A DNA stretch of 64,000 nucleotides from Tepidibacter aestuarii (GTDB lineage: Bacteria > Bacillota > Clostridia > Peptostreptococcales > Peptostreptococcaceae), in contig NZ_OW235315.1 of NCBI RefSeq assembly GCF_934924865.1, forward strand, positions 558,001 to 622,000, read 5' to 3'. Made by a program: the position numbers and the translations under genes. Shown here in pieces: positions 25,763-34,333 of the stretch (the stretch's first letter is position 1; each line of letters begins with the position of its first letter). The notes under the pieces are model-generated. The model did no database searches and was not told the origin of the DNA. It was given only the letters and a program-made list of their open reading frames with translations.

Positions 25763-26545
25763 ATGAATATAATAGTTTGTATTAAGCAAGTTCCAGATAC
25801 TACTGAAGTTAAAATTAACCCTAAAACTGGTACGTTAATAAGGGATGGAGTAAAGAGTATAATAAATCCTGATGACAAAAGTGGGCTAGAAACTGCTCTT
25901 AGAATAAAAGAAGAAATAGGAGCTAATATAACGGTTATATCTATGGGACCTAAGCAGGCTGAATTGGCTTTGAGAGAGGCACTTGCCATGGGGGCTGATA
26001 GAGCTATCTTGTTAAGTGATAAGAAATTCGCAGGAGCAGATACATTAGCAACATCATCTACTCTTGCAGGCGCTATTAAAAAGCTTGATTACGACATTAT
26101 AATAACTGGAAGACAGGCTATTGATGGGGATACTGCTCAAGTTGGAGTTCAAATAGCAGAACATCTTGATATACCATCTATTAGCTACGTTGAGAACTTA
26201 AATATTTGTGACGAAAGTATAATACTAAAAAGGATGTTTGAAGATAGATACTACAAAGTTAAGGCTAAAACTCCGTGTTTAATAACTACTTTAAAAGAGA
26301 TAAACGAGCCTAGATACATGAGAGTTAAAAGAATATATGAATGTTTTGATGAAAGCAAACTAGAAATGTGGACCTTAGATGATATAGATGTAGATGAGAA
26401 TAATATAGGGCTTAGTGGTTCACCTACACAGGTTAAAAAATCATTTACAAAAGGGGCTAAAGCTGCTGGAGTAAAGCATGAAGCAACTCCTAAAGAAGCC
26501 GCAAATATTATATTAGATAAATTAAAAGAAAAATATATTATATAA
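25763..26545 (+). CDS. etfB: Electron transfer flavoprotein beta subunit
   Basis: 260 residues with the ETF beta signature: NIIVCIKQVPDTTEVKI at the start, then AILLSDKKFAGADTLATSSTLAGAI, ITGRQAIDGDTAQVGVQIAEHL, and the C-terminal RYMRVKRIYE. ETF alpha and beta form a flavin heterodimer that carries electrons to and from acyl-CoA dehydrogenase. The gene lies 13 bases after bcd with a GGGGG ribosome site, in one operon. The C-terminal basic, Ala-rich tail is usual. Confidence 0.96.
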   Translation: MNIIVCIKQVPDTTEVKINPKTGTLIRDGVKSIINPDDKSGLETALRIKEEIGANITVISMGPKQAELALREALAMGADRAILLSDKKFAGADTLATSSTLAGAIKKLDYDIIITGRQAIDGDTAQVGVQIAEHLDIPSISYVENLNICDESIILKRMFEDRYYKVKAKTPCLITTLKEINEPRYMRVKRIYECFDESKLEMWTLDDIDVDENNIGLSGSPTQVKKSFTKGAKAAGVKHEATPKEAANIILDKLKEKYII

Positions 26546-26558
26546 AAGGGGTGGTATT

Positions 26559-27566
26559 GTGAATAATGTAAAACACGAGGGTGTACTTGTATATATAGAA
26601 CAAAGAGAATCTGAAATTCAAAATGTATCACTTGAGCTTTTAGGAAAGGGAAGAGAGCTTGCAGATAAACTAAATGTGAAATTAAGTGCTGTTGTAATAG
26701 GAAATAAAATTAAAAATGCAGAAGATTTAATACATATGGGAGCTGATAAAGTAATAGTTGTAGATGATGAAAAATTAGAATACTACATAACAAAGACTTA
26801 CGCTAAGGCACTCACATCTATTATAAACACAGAAAATCCTGAAATAGTATTAATCGGTGCAACATCAATAGGCAGAGATATAGCACCAAGAGTATCTGCA
26901 AGAATAAAAACTGGACTTACAGCTGACTGTACGTCATTAGATATTGATGAAGAAGATAAGAATCTATTGATGACAAGACCGGCCTTTGGTGGAAATATTA
27001 TGGCTACGATAGTATGTAGTGAGCATAGACCTCAAATGGCTACAGTAAGACCAGGAGTTATGAAAAAATTTATGAAGGATGTAAATAGAGATGGTAAAAT
27101 AGAAAATCATATTGTGGATATAAATGAGAATGATATGGATATTGAAGTATTAGAAGTAGTTAAAGAAGAGGGTAAAAAAATAAATATAGAAGATGCAAAG
27201 ATACTTATATCAGGAGGTCGCGGCATAGGCAACAAAGAAAATTTATCCAATCTAGATGGGCTCGCTGATATATTAAAGGCAGAAGTATCTGGGTCTCGCG
27301 CTGTAATAGACGAAGGATGGTTAGAAAAGGATAGACAGGTAGGTCAAACAGGAAAAACTGTAAGACCTGATGTATATTTTGCCTGTGGAATATCTGGAGC
27401 CATTCAGCATATAGCTGGTATGGAGGATTCGGAGTTTATTATAGCTATCAACAAAAATAAGGAGGCTGCTATATTCGATGTGGCTGATTTAGGAATTGTA
27501 TGTGATGTAAATAAGGTTATACCTTGTTTAATTGAGGAGATAAAATCTCATAAACTCAAAGATTAA
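26559..27566 (+). CDS. etfA: Electron transfer flavoprotein alpha subunit
   Basis: 335 residues. The N-terminal ETF domain (GVLVYIEQRESEIQNVSLELLGKGRELA) is followed by the conserved FAD domain: GGRGIGNKEN, EVSGSRAVIDEGWLEKDRQVGQTGKTVRPDVYFACGISGAIQH and INKNKEAAIFDVADLGIV. There is no N-terminal ferredoxin extension. It starts at GTG behind AAGGGGTGG. It is the last gene of the bcd-etfB-etfA operon and ends at a strong terminator. Confidence 0.96.
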   Translation: MNNVKHEGVLVYIEQRESEIQNVSLELLGKGRELADKLNVKLSAVVIGNKIKNAEDLIHMGADKVIVVDDEKLEYYITKTYAKALTSIINTENPEIVLIGATSIGRDIAPRVSARIKTGLTADCTSLDIDEEDKNLLMTRPAFGGNIMATIVCSEHRPQMATVRPGVMKKFMKDVNRDGKIENHIVDINENDMDIEVLEVVKEEGKKINIEDAKILISGGRGIGNKENLSNLDGLADILKAEVSGSRAVIDEGWLEKDRQVGQTGKTVRPDVYFACGISGAIQHIAGMEDSEFIIAINKNKEAAIFDVADLGIVCDVNKVIPCLIEEIKSHKLKD

Positions 27567-27592
27567 AACTGGTTGAAAAACCAGTTTTTTTG
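27565..27592 (+). terminator. Rho-independent terminator after etfA
   Basis: The stem AAAACTGGTT / AACCAGTTTT with a GAAA tetraloop and a T-run overlaps the etfA stop. A TGTTATAAT (27591-27599) right behind it could be the extended -10 promoter of the next gene. Confidence 0.9.
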
Positions 27593-27631
27593 TTATAATG
27601 AGTTAATAATAAATTATAAGGGGGAGTATTT

Positions 27632-28633
27632 ATGAGAAGGCTTGGAAAAACAGATCTATACATAAAAAGAGTAGGATTCGGAGGATTGCCTATTCAAAGA
27701 GCATCTCAAGAAGAGTGTGATAAAATAATTGATGAACTTATAAAACATGATATAAATTTCATAGATACAGCAAGAGGTTATACTATAAGCGAAGAATATA
27801 TAGGAAATAGCATAGAAAATAAAGATTATGAGTTTATAATAGCTACAAAATCTATGAATAGAGATTATGAAGGAATGAAAAAAGATATAGGTATAAGTAT
27901 TGATAACTTAAAACGTGAGAAAATAGATTTATATCAAATGCACAATGTTAAGATTGAGGAATATGATTCTTTATTTGAAGAAAATATGGCTTATAAGGCT
28001 TTATTAGAAGCTAAAGAGGAAGGCAAAATAAAAAATATAGGAATAACAAGCCATAGTGTAGATGTTATAAAAAAGGCTATAGAAGATGAAAAATTCGATA
28101 CGGTACAAATACCGTACAATATAGTTGAAACTCAAGGAGAGGAAGTTTTAAAGCTTGCAAATGATAAAAAGATAGGAACGATAATAATGAAGCCACTTGC
28201 TGGTGGAGCATTAACTAATGCAAAGCTTGCGCTTAAGTACATAATATCAAAAGAATATATAGATGTTGTAATACCTGGAATGGATAAGGTTGATCAAATA
28301 GCAGAAAATGTATCTATACTAGATGATAAAATTGAATTGACTGAAGAAGAAAAAGTTTTTATAGATAAAATCAAAGAAGAATTAGGAAATAGTTTTTGTA
28401 GAAGATGCGAATATTGCATGCCTTGTATTGAAAACATAAATATACCTCTTCAATTTTTATTAGAGGGATATTACACTAGGTATGATTTAAAAGAATGGTC
28501 TGTAAATAGATACAAAAGCTTAGATAAAAAAGCATCTGACTGTATAGAGTGCGGACTTTGTGAGCAAAAATGTCCATATAATTTAAATATTAGGGGAATG
28601 TTAAAAAACGTAGCTAAAGTATTAGGAGAGTAG
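27632..28633 (+). CDS. Aldo/keto reductase with C-terminal 4Fe-4S motifs
   Basis: 333 residues. An aldo/keto reductase TIM barrel (RRLGKTDLYIKRVGFGGLPIQ, NFIDTARGYTISEEYIG, IATKS, DLYQMHNV, IGITSHS, KPLAGGALTN) runs to about 260. The C-terminus holds two cysteine clusters, CRRCEYCMPC and CIECGLCEQKCPYN, of ferredoxin type. This fused form is common in anaerobes; it probably reduces a carbonyl with electrons passed through the clusters, but the substrate is unknown. The ATG follows AAGGGGG. Monocistronic. Confidence 0.9.
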   Translation: MRRLGKTDLYIKRVGFGGLPIQRASQEECDKIIDELIKHDINFIDTARGYTISEEYIGNSIENKDYEFIIATKSMNRDYEGMKKDIGISIDNLKREKIDLYQMHNVKIEEYDSLFEENMAYKALLEAKEEGKIKNIGITSHSVDVIKKAIEDEKFDTVQIPYNIVETQGEEVLKLANDKKIGTIIMKPLAGGALTNAKLALKYIISKEYIDVVIPGMDKVDQIAENVSILDDKIELTEEEKVFIDKIKEELGNSFCRRCEYCMPCIENINIPLQFLLEGYYTRYDLKEWSVNRYKSLDKKASDCIECGLCEQKCPYNLNIRGMLKNVAKVLGE

Positions 28634-28644
28634 AAAAATTAAAA

Positions 28645-28775
28645 GAATTCTAAGACTCCATAAAAAGAGTATGAAGTCAAGAATTCAACAGTTTAGGATT
28701 GGTTTACTCAAAAGGGCACTTATACAGCTAAAAATTCAAATGAAAAAAACATCATTTGAATTAAGTTTCGCCTTA
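28645..28775. repeat. Intergenic element A (related to 40654-40774)
   Basis: It begins with a GAATTC ... AGTC / GACT ... GAATTC hairpin, has a middle hairpin AATTCAAATGA / TCATTTGAATT (28732-28762), and ends in GAATTAAGTTTCGCCTTA. The beginning (GAATTCTAAGACTCCAT) is similar to element B at 40654 (GAGTTCCAAGATTCTAT), and both end with AATTAAGTTT after a hairpin. The end motif ATTAAGTTTCGC also occurs at 4200-4211 and, inverted, at about 1305-1318. Likely a decayed dispersed element or a structured RNA family. Confidence 0.4.
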
Positions 28776-28819
28776 AAGGGAAATATATATTGGATAATAT
28801 ATATATAGAGGTGAGATAG

Positions 28820-29515
28820 GTGAGTGCTTTTGTTGCTAGTTTGATAACAGGACTTTGTACTGGAGTAGGAGCAATTCCTATATTATTTATAAAAAATTTG
28901 AATGAGAAAACTGAGGATATACTTCTTGGGTTTGCGGCGGGTATAATGGTGTTTGCTGGAGCGTATAGTCTTATATATCCATGCATTGAACAAGGTCATA
29001 ATATACAGGCTGTAGTTGGAATACTCTTAGGAGCTTTTTTGATGTATTATTTAGAGAAAAAAATGCCAGAAGATAAGGTTGATGGAAGTTTTATGTTTGT
29101 TGTAGCTAACATAATACATAATATACCAGAAGGTTTTGTTATAGGCGCTGGATATGAGGCAGAAGGAAAGAATACTGGAATATTATTTGCAATAGCAATA
29201 GCTATACAGAATATACCAGAAGGATTGATCATAGGGAATATACTAAAGAATATTGTACATTCAAAGTATAAGGCTATATTATATACATTTCTGATAGGCC
29301 TTGGAGAACCTTTAGCTGCTGGAATAGGAATTTTAACTCTTCAATATATAAGGGTGTTAATACCTTTTTCCATGGCTTTTGCTGGAGGATCCATACTTTA
29401 TGTTGTGTCTAATGAAATGATTCCGAAGTGCCATTGTAGAGGAAATGAAAAAAAGGCTACTTTTGGATTTATATTCGGTTTCGTGGTTATGGTTATTTTA
29501 AGAGGGATAATATAA
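28820..29515 (+). CDS. ZIP family metal transporter
   Basis: 231 residues with seven to eight membrane helices and the two metal-binding helices of ZIP transporters: HNIPEGFVIGAG and QNIPEGLIIG. The central loop is short and carries no His-rich run. ZIP proteins import zinc or other divalent metals into the cytoplasm. The start is GTG behind AGAGGTGAG. Near the end there is a CHCRG segment that may also bind metal (inference). No regulator is adjacent. Confidence 0.92.
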   Translation: MSAFVASLITGLCTGVGAIPILFIKNLNEKTEDILLGFAAGIMVFAGAYSLIYPCIEQGHNIQAVVGILLGAFLMYYLEKKMPEDKVDGSFMFVVANIIHNIPEGFVIGAGYEAEGKNTGILFAIAIAIQNIPEGLIIGNILKNIVHSKYKAILYTFLIGLGEPLAAGIGILTLQYIRVLIPFSMAFAGGSILYVVSNEMIPKCHCRGNEKKATFGFIFGFVVMVILRGII

Positions 29516-29523
29516 AATGAAAA

Positions 29524-29568
29524 AGTATAAGCAAGAAATCTTTATAATGAAGATTTCTTGCTTATACT
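29524..29568. terminator. Bidirectional terminator, ZIP gene and rusA-like gene
   Basis: A perfect 19-bp stem (AGTATAAGCAAGAAATCTT with its complement) and a seven-base loop between convergent genes. Its right arm codes for the last residues of the RusA-like protein. The T-run is clearer on the minus strand. Confidence 0.8.
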
Positions 29569-29955
29569 ATAACTAACCTCATATTCTGATGCTTTGTAAA
29601 GTTCGATTTCAACTCTTGGATTTTCTTTATCTATAAAGTCGAACAGTAATACTGGTTTTAATTGTCTATCATTTCTTATTATTCCACTTTTTTCTATACC
29701 ATCACAAATACTTTTAGGATAATTATGTAGATCTCCCATTTTCCTATTAGGAAAATAAAGCTTCAAAACTGTAATTATATCACCTTCAAGAGGATCCATT
29801 TGATACTGTTGATTTATATGTCCTGCTATCATATTTTCATAAGCTACATACCTTGAATGTTTTCCCTGCTTTGGCATCCAAGATTGACCGTGTACATTAT
29901 GAAGTTTAAAGTTAGATTTACTTATAGGTCTTCCCGGTATAACAACTTTTATCAT
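29542..29955 (-). CDS. RusA-like Holliday junction resolvase
   Basis: 137 residues. The start IKVVIPGRPISKSNFK and the core GDLHNYPKSICDGIEKSGIIRNDRQLKP match the RusA family (conserved Asp residues in GDLHN, CDG and RND, and the Lys/Asn pair), which bind metal and resolve four-way DNA junctions. Most RusA genes sit in prophages. Here no phage gene is adjacent, and the gene is alone between a ZIP transporter and queG. The ATG has GAGGTGAT at good spacing on the minus strand. Confidence 0.83.
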   Translation of the reverse strand: MIKVVIPGRPISKSNFKLHNVHGQSWMPKQGKHSRYVAYENMIAGHINQQYQMDPLEGDIITVLKLYFPNRKMGDLHNYPKSICDGIEKSGIIRNDRQLKPVLLFDFIDKENPRVEIELYKASEYEVSYSISKKSSL

Positions 29956-30030
29956 GAAATCACCTCTTCAAGTATTGTATAATGTTATATAAAGGATAGT
30001 CAAATTAAATTGCACGAAAGGAAAATTTAA

Positions 30031-30924
30031 ATGAAGCAAAATATAAAAAAATATTGTAAGGACTTAAATATAGATTATGTAGGAATTGCGGGAATAGGAC
30101 CGTATTATGAATTAGAAAAAGTATTAAAAAATAATATCGACAAAGGTCACTATACAGGTCTTGAAGAAAAGGATATACAAAAAAGGATAGATCCAAGACT
30201 TACAATGGAAAATGTAGAGTCTGTTATTGTTTGTTTATTTCCGTATTTCTCGGGAAATGTAGAAAATACAAATATATCAAAGTACACACAGGGTTTAGAT
30301 TATCATATAGTAGTAAAAGAAAAGCTTGAGAAACTATCAAAAACGATAAAAAAAGACATTAATGAATTTGAATACAAGATATTTGTAGATAATGGACCAT
30401 TAGTAGATAGATACTTAGCACAAATATCTGGACTTGGATACTTTGGGATAAATAACAATATAATAAATGATGAATATGGTTCATATGTATTTATAGGATA
30501 TATAATGACTAATATTAAATTAGAACAGGATGATAGTTTAGATAAAACGTGTATACAGTGTGGGAAATGTATTAGAAGATGTCCTAGCGGAGCCCTTCTT
30601 GGAAATTTTGAGATGAACCCTAAAAAGTGTTTATCATTTATAACTCAAAGAAAAGAAGAATTAACTGATGAAGAGAAAATTTTATTTAAAAATAATCCTA
30701 CTGTTTTTGGATGTGATATATGCCAAGATGTATGTCCTCACAACAAAAAAATAAATACTACAAAAATACATGAATTTATTGAGAATTTGAAGCATAACAT
30801 AGATTATGAGGAAATAAATACTATATCAAATAAAGAATTTAAAAGAAGATATAGGGATAGGGCATTTAGCTGGAGAGGAAGAAAGGTTATACTTAGAAAT
30901 TTAGAGATAATAAATAAAAAATAA
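30031..30924 (+). CDS. queG: Epoxyqueuosine reductase, QueG-type
   Basis: 297 residues. An N-terminal cobalamin-binding DUF1730-like region (YVGIAGIGPYYELE, VIVCLFPYF, KYTQGLDYHIVVKEKL, VDNGPLVDRYLAQISGLGYFGINNNI) is followed by two 4Fe-4S motifs, CIQCGKCIRRCP and CDICQDVCPHN. QueG makes the last step of queuosine synthesis, reducing epoxyqueuosine in tRNA. The protein is of the short clostridial kind, lacking the C-terminal HEAT part of longer homologues. No other queuosine gene is adjacent. Monocistronic, with a strong terminator. Confidence 0.9.
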   Translation: MKQNIKKYCKDLNIDYVGIAGIGPYYELEKVLKNNIDKGHYTGLEEKDIQKRIDPRLTMENVESVIVCLFPYFSGNVENTNISKYTQGLDYHIVVKEKLEKLSKTIKKDINEFEYKIFVDNGPLVDRYLAQISGLGYFGINNNIINDEYGSYVFIGYIMTNIKLEQDDSLDKTCIQCGKCIRRCPSGALLGNFEMNPKKCLSFITQRKEELTDEEKILFKNNPTVFGCDICQDVCPHNKKINTTKIHEFIENLKHNIDYEEINTISNKEFKRRYRDRAFSWRGRKVILRNLEIINKK

Positions 30925-30946
30925 AATCCCACTAGAGAAAAATAAT

Positions 30947-30996
30947 AGAGTCATATAATGCTTTTATGAATAAAGTATTATATGACTCTTTTTTAT
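30947..30996 (+). terminator. Rho-independent terminator after queG
   Basis: A long stem AGAGTCATATAAT / ATTATATGACTCT extended by CTTT / AAAG, followed by six T residues. Confidence 0.9.
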
Positions 30997-31121
30997 AAAT
31001 AGGAATTTATATACTTTTCTAGTTTGTAAGAAACTCATAATATCGGTTATAAAGGGAAATTTTTCTCTAAACAAATAACGTATTAAAACATACTATGTAT
31101 TAATACGAGAGGGGGTATAGT

Positions 31122-33338
31122 ATGAAATACAAAACAACCGCTGATATTGAACCTTTAAAGGAAATGCTGGGGCAAGCAAAGGCTATAGAAGCTATGGAAT
31201 TTGGTTTGAAGATAGATGATGTAGGATATAACTTATATATAAGTGGGGAAACTGGAACAGGAAGAACATCATATGTATTAAAAAAATTAAAAGAATATAC
31301 AAAAAATAAGGTTAAGCAGAAAGATTGGTGTTATGTATATAACTTTGAAGAGCCAAGAGAACCAATAGCACTTGACTTTGAAATAGGTCAAGGTAAATTA
31401 TTCAAAAAAGATATGGAAAAGTTTATAGATGATTTATATATAGAGCTTCAAAGGGCGTTTGAAAGTGAAGAGTTTGAGATGGAAAAAAATAAGATATTAG
31501 ATGAATATGAGATAAAAAAAGAAATTTATATAAAAAAGATGAAAGAGTATGGAGATGAAAGAGGCTTCAAGCTAAAAAATACTAAATATGGAATGGTATT
31601 TGTACCAAAGGACGAAGAAACAGATACAACATCAGAAGAATTTGTTAAACTAAAAAGAGAGATGGAAAATATAACTATAAAAGTTATATCGAAGATAAAA
31701 GAATTAGAAGTGATAGCAAAAGAAAACTTATTAGAATTAGAAGAAAAAATAGGAATTTATATAATACAGCCTCATATAGAAGATTTGATGAAAGAATATG
31801 GAGAAAACTATAAAATAAAAAAATATTTAGCCCATTTAAGTGATGATTTACTAGAAAATATGTATATATTCTATTTGGATGAAGAAGAACTAAAAAATAT
31901 AAATGAGAAAGAATACTTAATGAAGTATAAGGTTAACTTATTTATAGATAATATAGTGAATTCAAATGTAGATAAGGCTCCAGCAGTAGTAGAACTAAAT
32001 CCAACATATTTAAATCTATTTGGTAAGGCTGAATATGAAAGTATAAATGGAACTATAAAAACTGATTTTTCAAAGTTGGTTCCAGGAGCGTTTCATAAGG
32101 CAAATGGAGGGTATTTAATATTATATGTAGACCAAATCTTAAGAAATCCTCATTGCTGGGATATGCTTAAAATATGTCTTCAAACTAAAAAAATAAAAAT
32201 AGAGACACTAACAGGTTTAAAGCCAGAAGCAATACCTATTGACATTAAGATAATATTAATAGGAAGTCAGTATCTATACAATGTTCTTTATATGTATGAT
32301 GAAGAATTTAATAAATATTTTAAAGTAATGGTAGACTTCGATAATGAAATGGATAGAGATAATGAAAATGAAATAGGAGTTGCAAAATTTATATCGTCTT
32401 ATTGTAATGATAATAATTTGAAACATTTGACATATGATGCAGTTCAAGTTGTGTTAAAATATAGCTCAAGACTTGTTGAAAGTAATAAAAAATTATCAAC
32501 TAGATTCAATAAAATATCTGAAATATTGATAGAGTCAAATCTATTTGCAAAAATTAGAAATTCAGAATTTGTAGATGATATCGACGTTAAAAAAGCTGTA
32601 CACGAAAAGTGGAATAGAGTAAATAAGATAGAGAAAAAAATAGATAGAATGTATGAATCAAATCAGCTTCTCATAAGTGTTGATAAGGAGAAAGTCGGAG
32701 TTATAAATGGATTATCTGTTCTTAATATGGGAGAATATTCATTTGGAAGACCTGTAGTAATAAGTGTTACAACGAGTCCTGGAAATAAAGGTATAATAAA
32801 TATAGAAAGAGAAGCAAAACTTAGTGGAAAGATACATGACAAAGGTGTATTAATACTTAGTGGATATCTACTTGAGAATTTTTCGAAAGAAAAGCCAGTT
32901 TCTATTACAGCTAATATATGTTTTGAACAAAGTTACAGTGGGGTAGATGGAGATAGTGCATCAGGTGCAGAATTGTATGCATTACTATCTTCATTGAGTG
33001 AAGTTCCTTTAAAGCAAAATATAGCTGTTACAGGATCTATAAATCAAAAAGGGGACGTTCAGGTAGTAGGAGGAGTTACTCAAAAAATAGAAGGATTTTA
33101 CAGCATATGTAAACAAAAAGGATTAAATGGTAAGCAAGGAGTTATAATACCTAAATATAATTTAGAAAATTTAGTATTAAGAGATGAAGTACAGGATAGT
33201 ATAGACAAAGGCGAATTCCATATATATCCTGTAACTAGAATAGAAGAGGCCATGGAAATATTAACAAATAAATCTTTTTCTGAAATATATGATAAAATAA
33301 TAAAGAGATTAAATAAGTTTTATGAAATATCAAGATAG
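31122..33338 (+). CDS. Lon-like ATP-dependent protease (COG1067, AAA_32 type)
   Basis: 738 residues. The start (DIEPLKEMLGQAKAIEAMEFGL...GYNLYISGETGTGRTSYV) is the family's nucleotide-binding region, with Arg instead of Lys in the P-loop, as in other members of this group. A long charged coiled region (about 100-260) follows, then the rest of the ATPase. The C-terminal Lon protease domain has catalytic Ser612 (VDGDSASGAEL) and Lys655 (TQKIEG), 43 residues apart as in Lon. It is soluble and lacks the Lon N-terminal domain. Its likely role is regulated proteolysis; the substrate is unknown. The ATG follows a GAGAGGGGG ribosome site. Confidence 0.9.
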   Translation: MKYKTTADIEPLKEMLGQAKAIEAMEFGLKIDDVGYNLYISGETGTGRTSYVLKKLKEYTKNKVKQKDWCYVYNFEEPREPIALDFEIGQGKLFKKDMEKFIDDLYIELQRAFESEEFEMEKNKILDEYEIKKEIYIKKMKEYGDERGFKLKNTKYGMVFVPKDEETDTTSEEFVKLKREMENITIKVISKIKELEVIAKENLLELEEKIGIYIIQPHIEDLMKEYGENYKIKKYLAHLSDDLLENMYIFYLDEEELKNINEKEYLMKYKVNLFIDNIVNSNVDKAPAVVELNPTYLNLFGKAEYESINGTIKTDFSKLVPGAFHKANGGYLILYVDQILRNPHCWDMLKICLQTKKIKIETLTGLKPEAIPIDIKIILIGSQYLYNVLYMYDEEFNKYFKVMVDFDNEMDRDNENEIGVAKFISSYCNDNNLKHLTYDAVQVVLKYSSRLVESNKKLSTRFNKISEILIESNLFAKIRNSEFVDDIDVKKAVHEKWNRVNKIEKKIDRMYESNQLLISVDKEKVGVINGLSVLNMGEYSFGRPVVISVTTSPGNKGIINIEREAKLSGKIHDKGVLILSGYLLENFSKEKPVSITANICFEQSYSGVDGDSASGAELYALLSSLSEVPLKQNIAVTGSINQKGDVQVVGGVTQKIEGFYSICKQKGLNGKQGVIIPKYNLENLVLRDEVQDSIDKGEFHIYPVTRIEEAMEILTNKSFSEIYDKIIKRLNKFYEISR

Positions 33339-33358
33339 CTTTAAGCTATCTTGATATT
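33326..33358. repeat. Perfect palindrome across the lon-like stop codon
   Basis: A 16-base arm (AATATCAAGATAGCTT) and its exact complement with one base between them span the stop codon. No T-run follows on the plus strand, so it is a weak terminator at best; it may act in RNA processing or stability between the protease and the ylxP gene. Confidence 0.6.
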
Positions 33359-33384
33359 CAAATTTATAAATGGAAGTGATTAAT

Positions 33385-33666
33385 ATGGTAGTTGGAGCTT
33401 GTGAAATAGAATGCATAATATTTGAATGTAATTCTTTAAAAGAAAAAAGACATGTAATAAAGAGTGTAATACAAAGATTACAATCAAGATTTAACATATC
33501 AATAGCTGAAGTAGGTGAAAATGACAAGTGGCAAAAAAGTATAATAGGGTTCAGTGCAGTTTCTAACTCTAGTAAGCAAATAGATTCTATAGCAAGTTCA
33601 GTTATAAATTTTATTGATAATGATGAAAGAATTGAAATTATTAATATAAATACCGATATTTACTAG
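33385..33666 (+). CDS. DUF503 (YlxP-like) protein
   Basis: 93 residues from the ATG at 33385. The in-frame ATG at 33370 overlaps the GGAAGTGA that serves as ribosome site. The sequence MVVGACEIECIIFECNSLKEKRHVIKSVIQRLQSRFNISIAEVGENDKWQKSIIGF is the DUF503 pattern (short ferredoxin-like fold with the SLKEKR motif). YlxP is encoded with translation genes in Bacillus; the function is still unclear. It is followed nine bases later by nth. Confidence 0.88.
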   Translation: MVVGACEIECIIFECNSLKEKRHVIKSVIQRLQSRFNISIAEVGENDKWQKSIIGFSAVSNSSKQIDSIASSVINFIDNDERIEIININTDIY

Positions 33667-33675
33667 GAGGTAAAA

Positions 33676-34302
33676 ATGCAGGTAGATAAAATACTAGATA
33701 TACTAGAAAATGATTACCCAGATGCAGAGTGTGAGCTGAATTATGAAACTGCATTTGAGCTTTTAATAGCGACAATACTATCGGCTCAATGTACAGATGT
33801 TAGAGTTAATAAGGTTACGAAAGAGTTATTTAAAAAGTATAATAAGAGTGAGGAGTTTGCTTTATTAAAAGAGGAGGAGTTACAAGAATTAATAAAAAGC
33901 TGTGGGCTATATAAAAGTAAGGCAAAAAAAATAATAGATTCATCAAAAATGATAGTGAATGAATATAGTGGTAATGTACCTAATAATTTAGAAAAACTTA
34001 TTAAATTACCGGGTGTTGGTAGGAAGACAGCAAATGTTGTTTTGAGCAATGCATTTGATATTCCTGCTATGGCAGTTGATACACACGTATTGAGAGTAAG
34101 CAATAGAATTGGACTTGTTGACTGCAAGACCCCAGAAGCAACAGAAATCGAATTAATGAGGGTTATACCTAAATATAGATGGACAAAAGCTCATCATCTA
34201 CTTATATTTCATGGAAGAAGGACATGCAAAGCCAGAAAACCAGATTGTAATAATTGTTCTATAAATAAATATTGTAGGTATTATAATGAAATTAATACTT
34301 AA
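33676..34302 (+). CDS. nth: Endonuclease III (DNA glycosylase/AP lyase)
   Basis: 208 residues. Helix-hairpin-helix LIKLPGVGRKTANVVLS, catalytic Asp in MAVDTHVLRV, catalytic Lys region LLSAQCTD...K, and the C-terminal 4Fe-4S loop C-x6-C-x2-C-x5-C (CKARKPDCNNCSINKYC) are intact. It removes oxidised pyrimidines and nicks the DNA backbone in base excision repair. The ATG has TAGGAGG. Probably co-transcribed with the ylxP-like gene upstream. Confidence 0.97.
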   Translation: MQVDKILDILENDYPDAECELNYETAFELLIATILSAQCTDVRVNKVTKELFKKYNKSEEFALLKEEELQELIKSCGLYKSKAKKIIDSSKMIVNEYSGNVPNNLEKLIKLPGVGRKTANVVLSNAFDIPAMAVDTHVLRVSNRIGLVDCKTPEATEIELMRVIPKYRWTKAHHLLIFHGRRTCKARKPDCNNCSINKYCRYYNEINT

Positions 34303-34333
34303 AAGATAATTTGATGTATGGGAGGAAGTTTAA

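Noticed and set aside
29542..29955. Prophage remnant marked by the rusA-like gene
   Set aside because: No integrase, structural or replication gene is near, and both neighbours are ordinary chromosomal genes.
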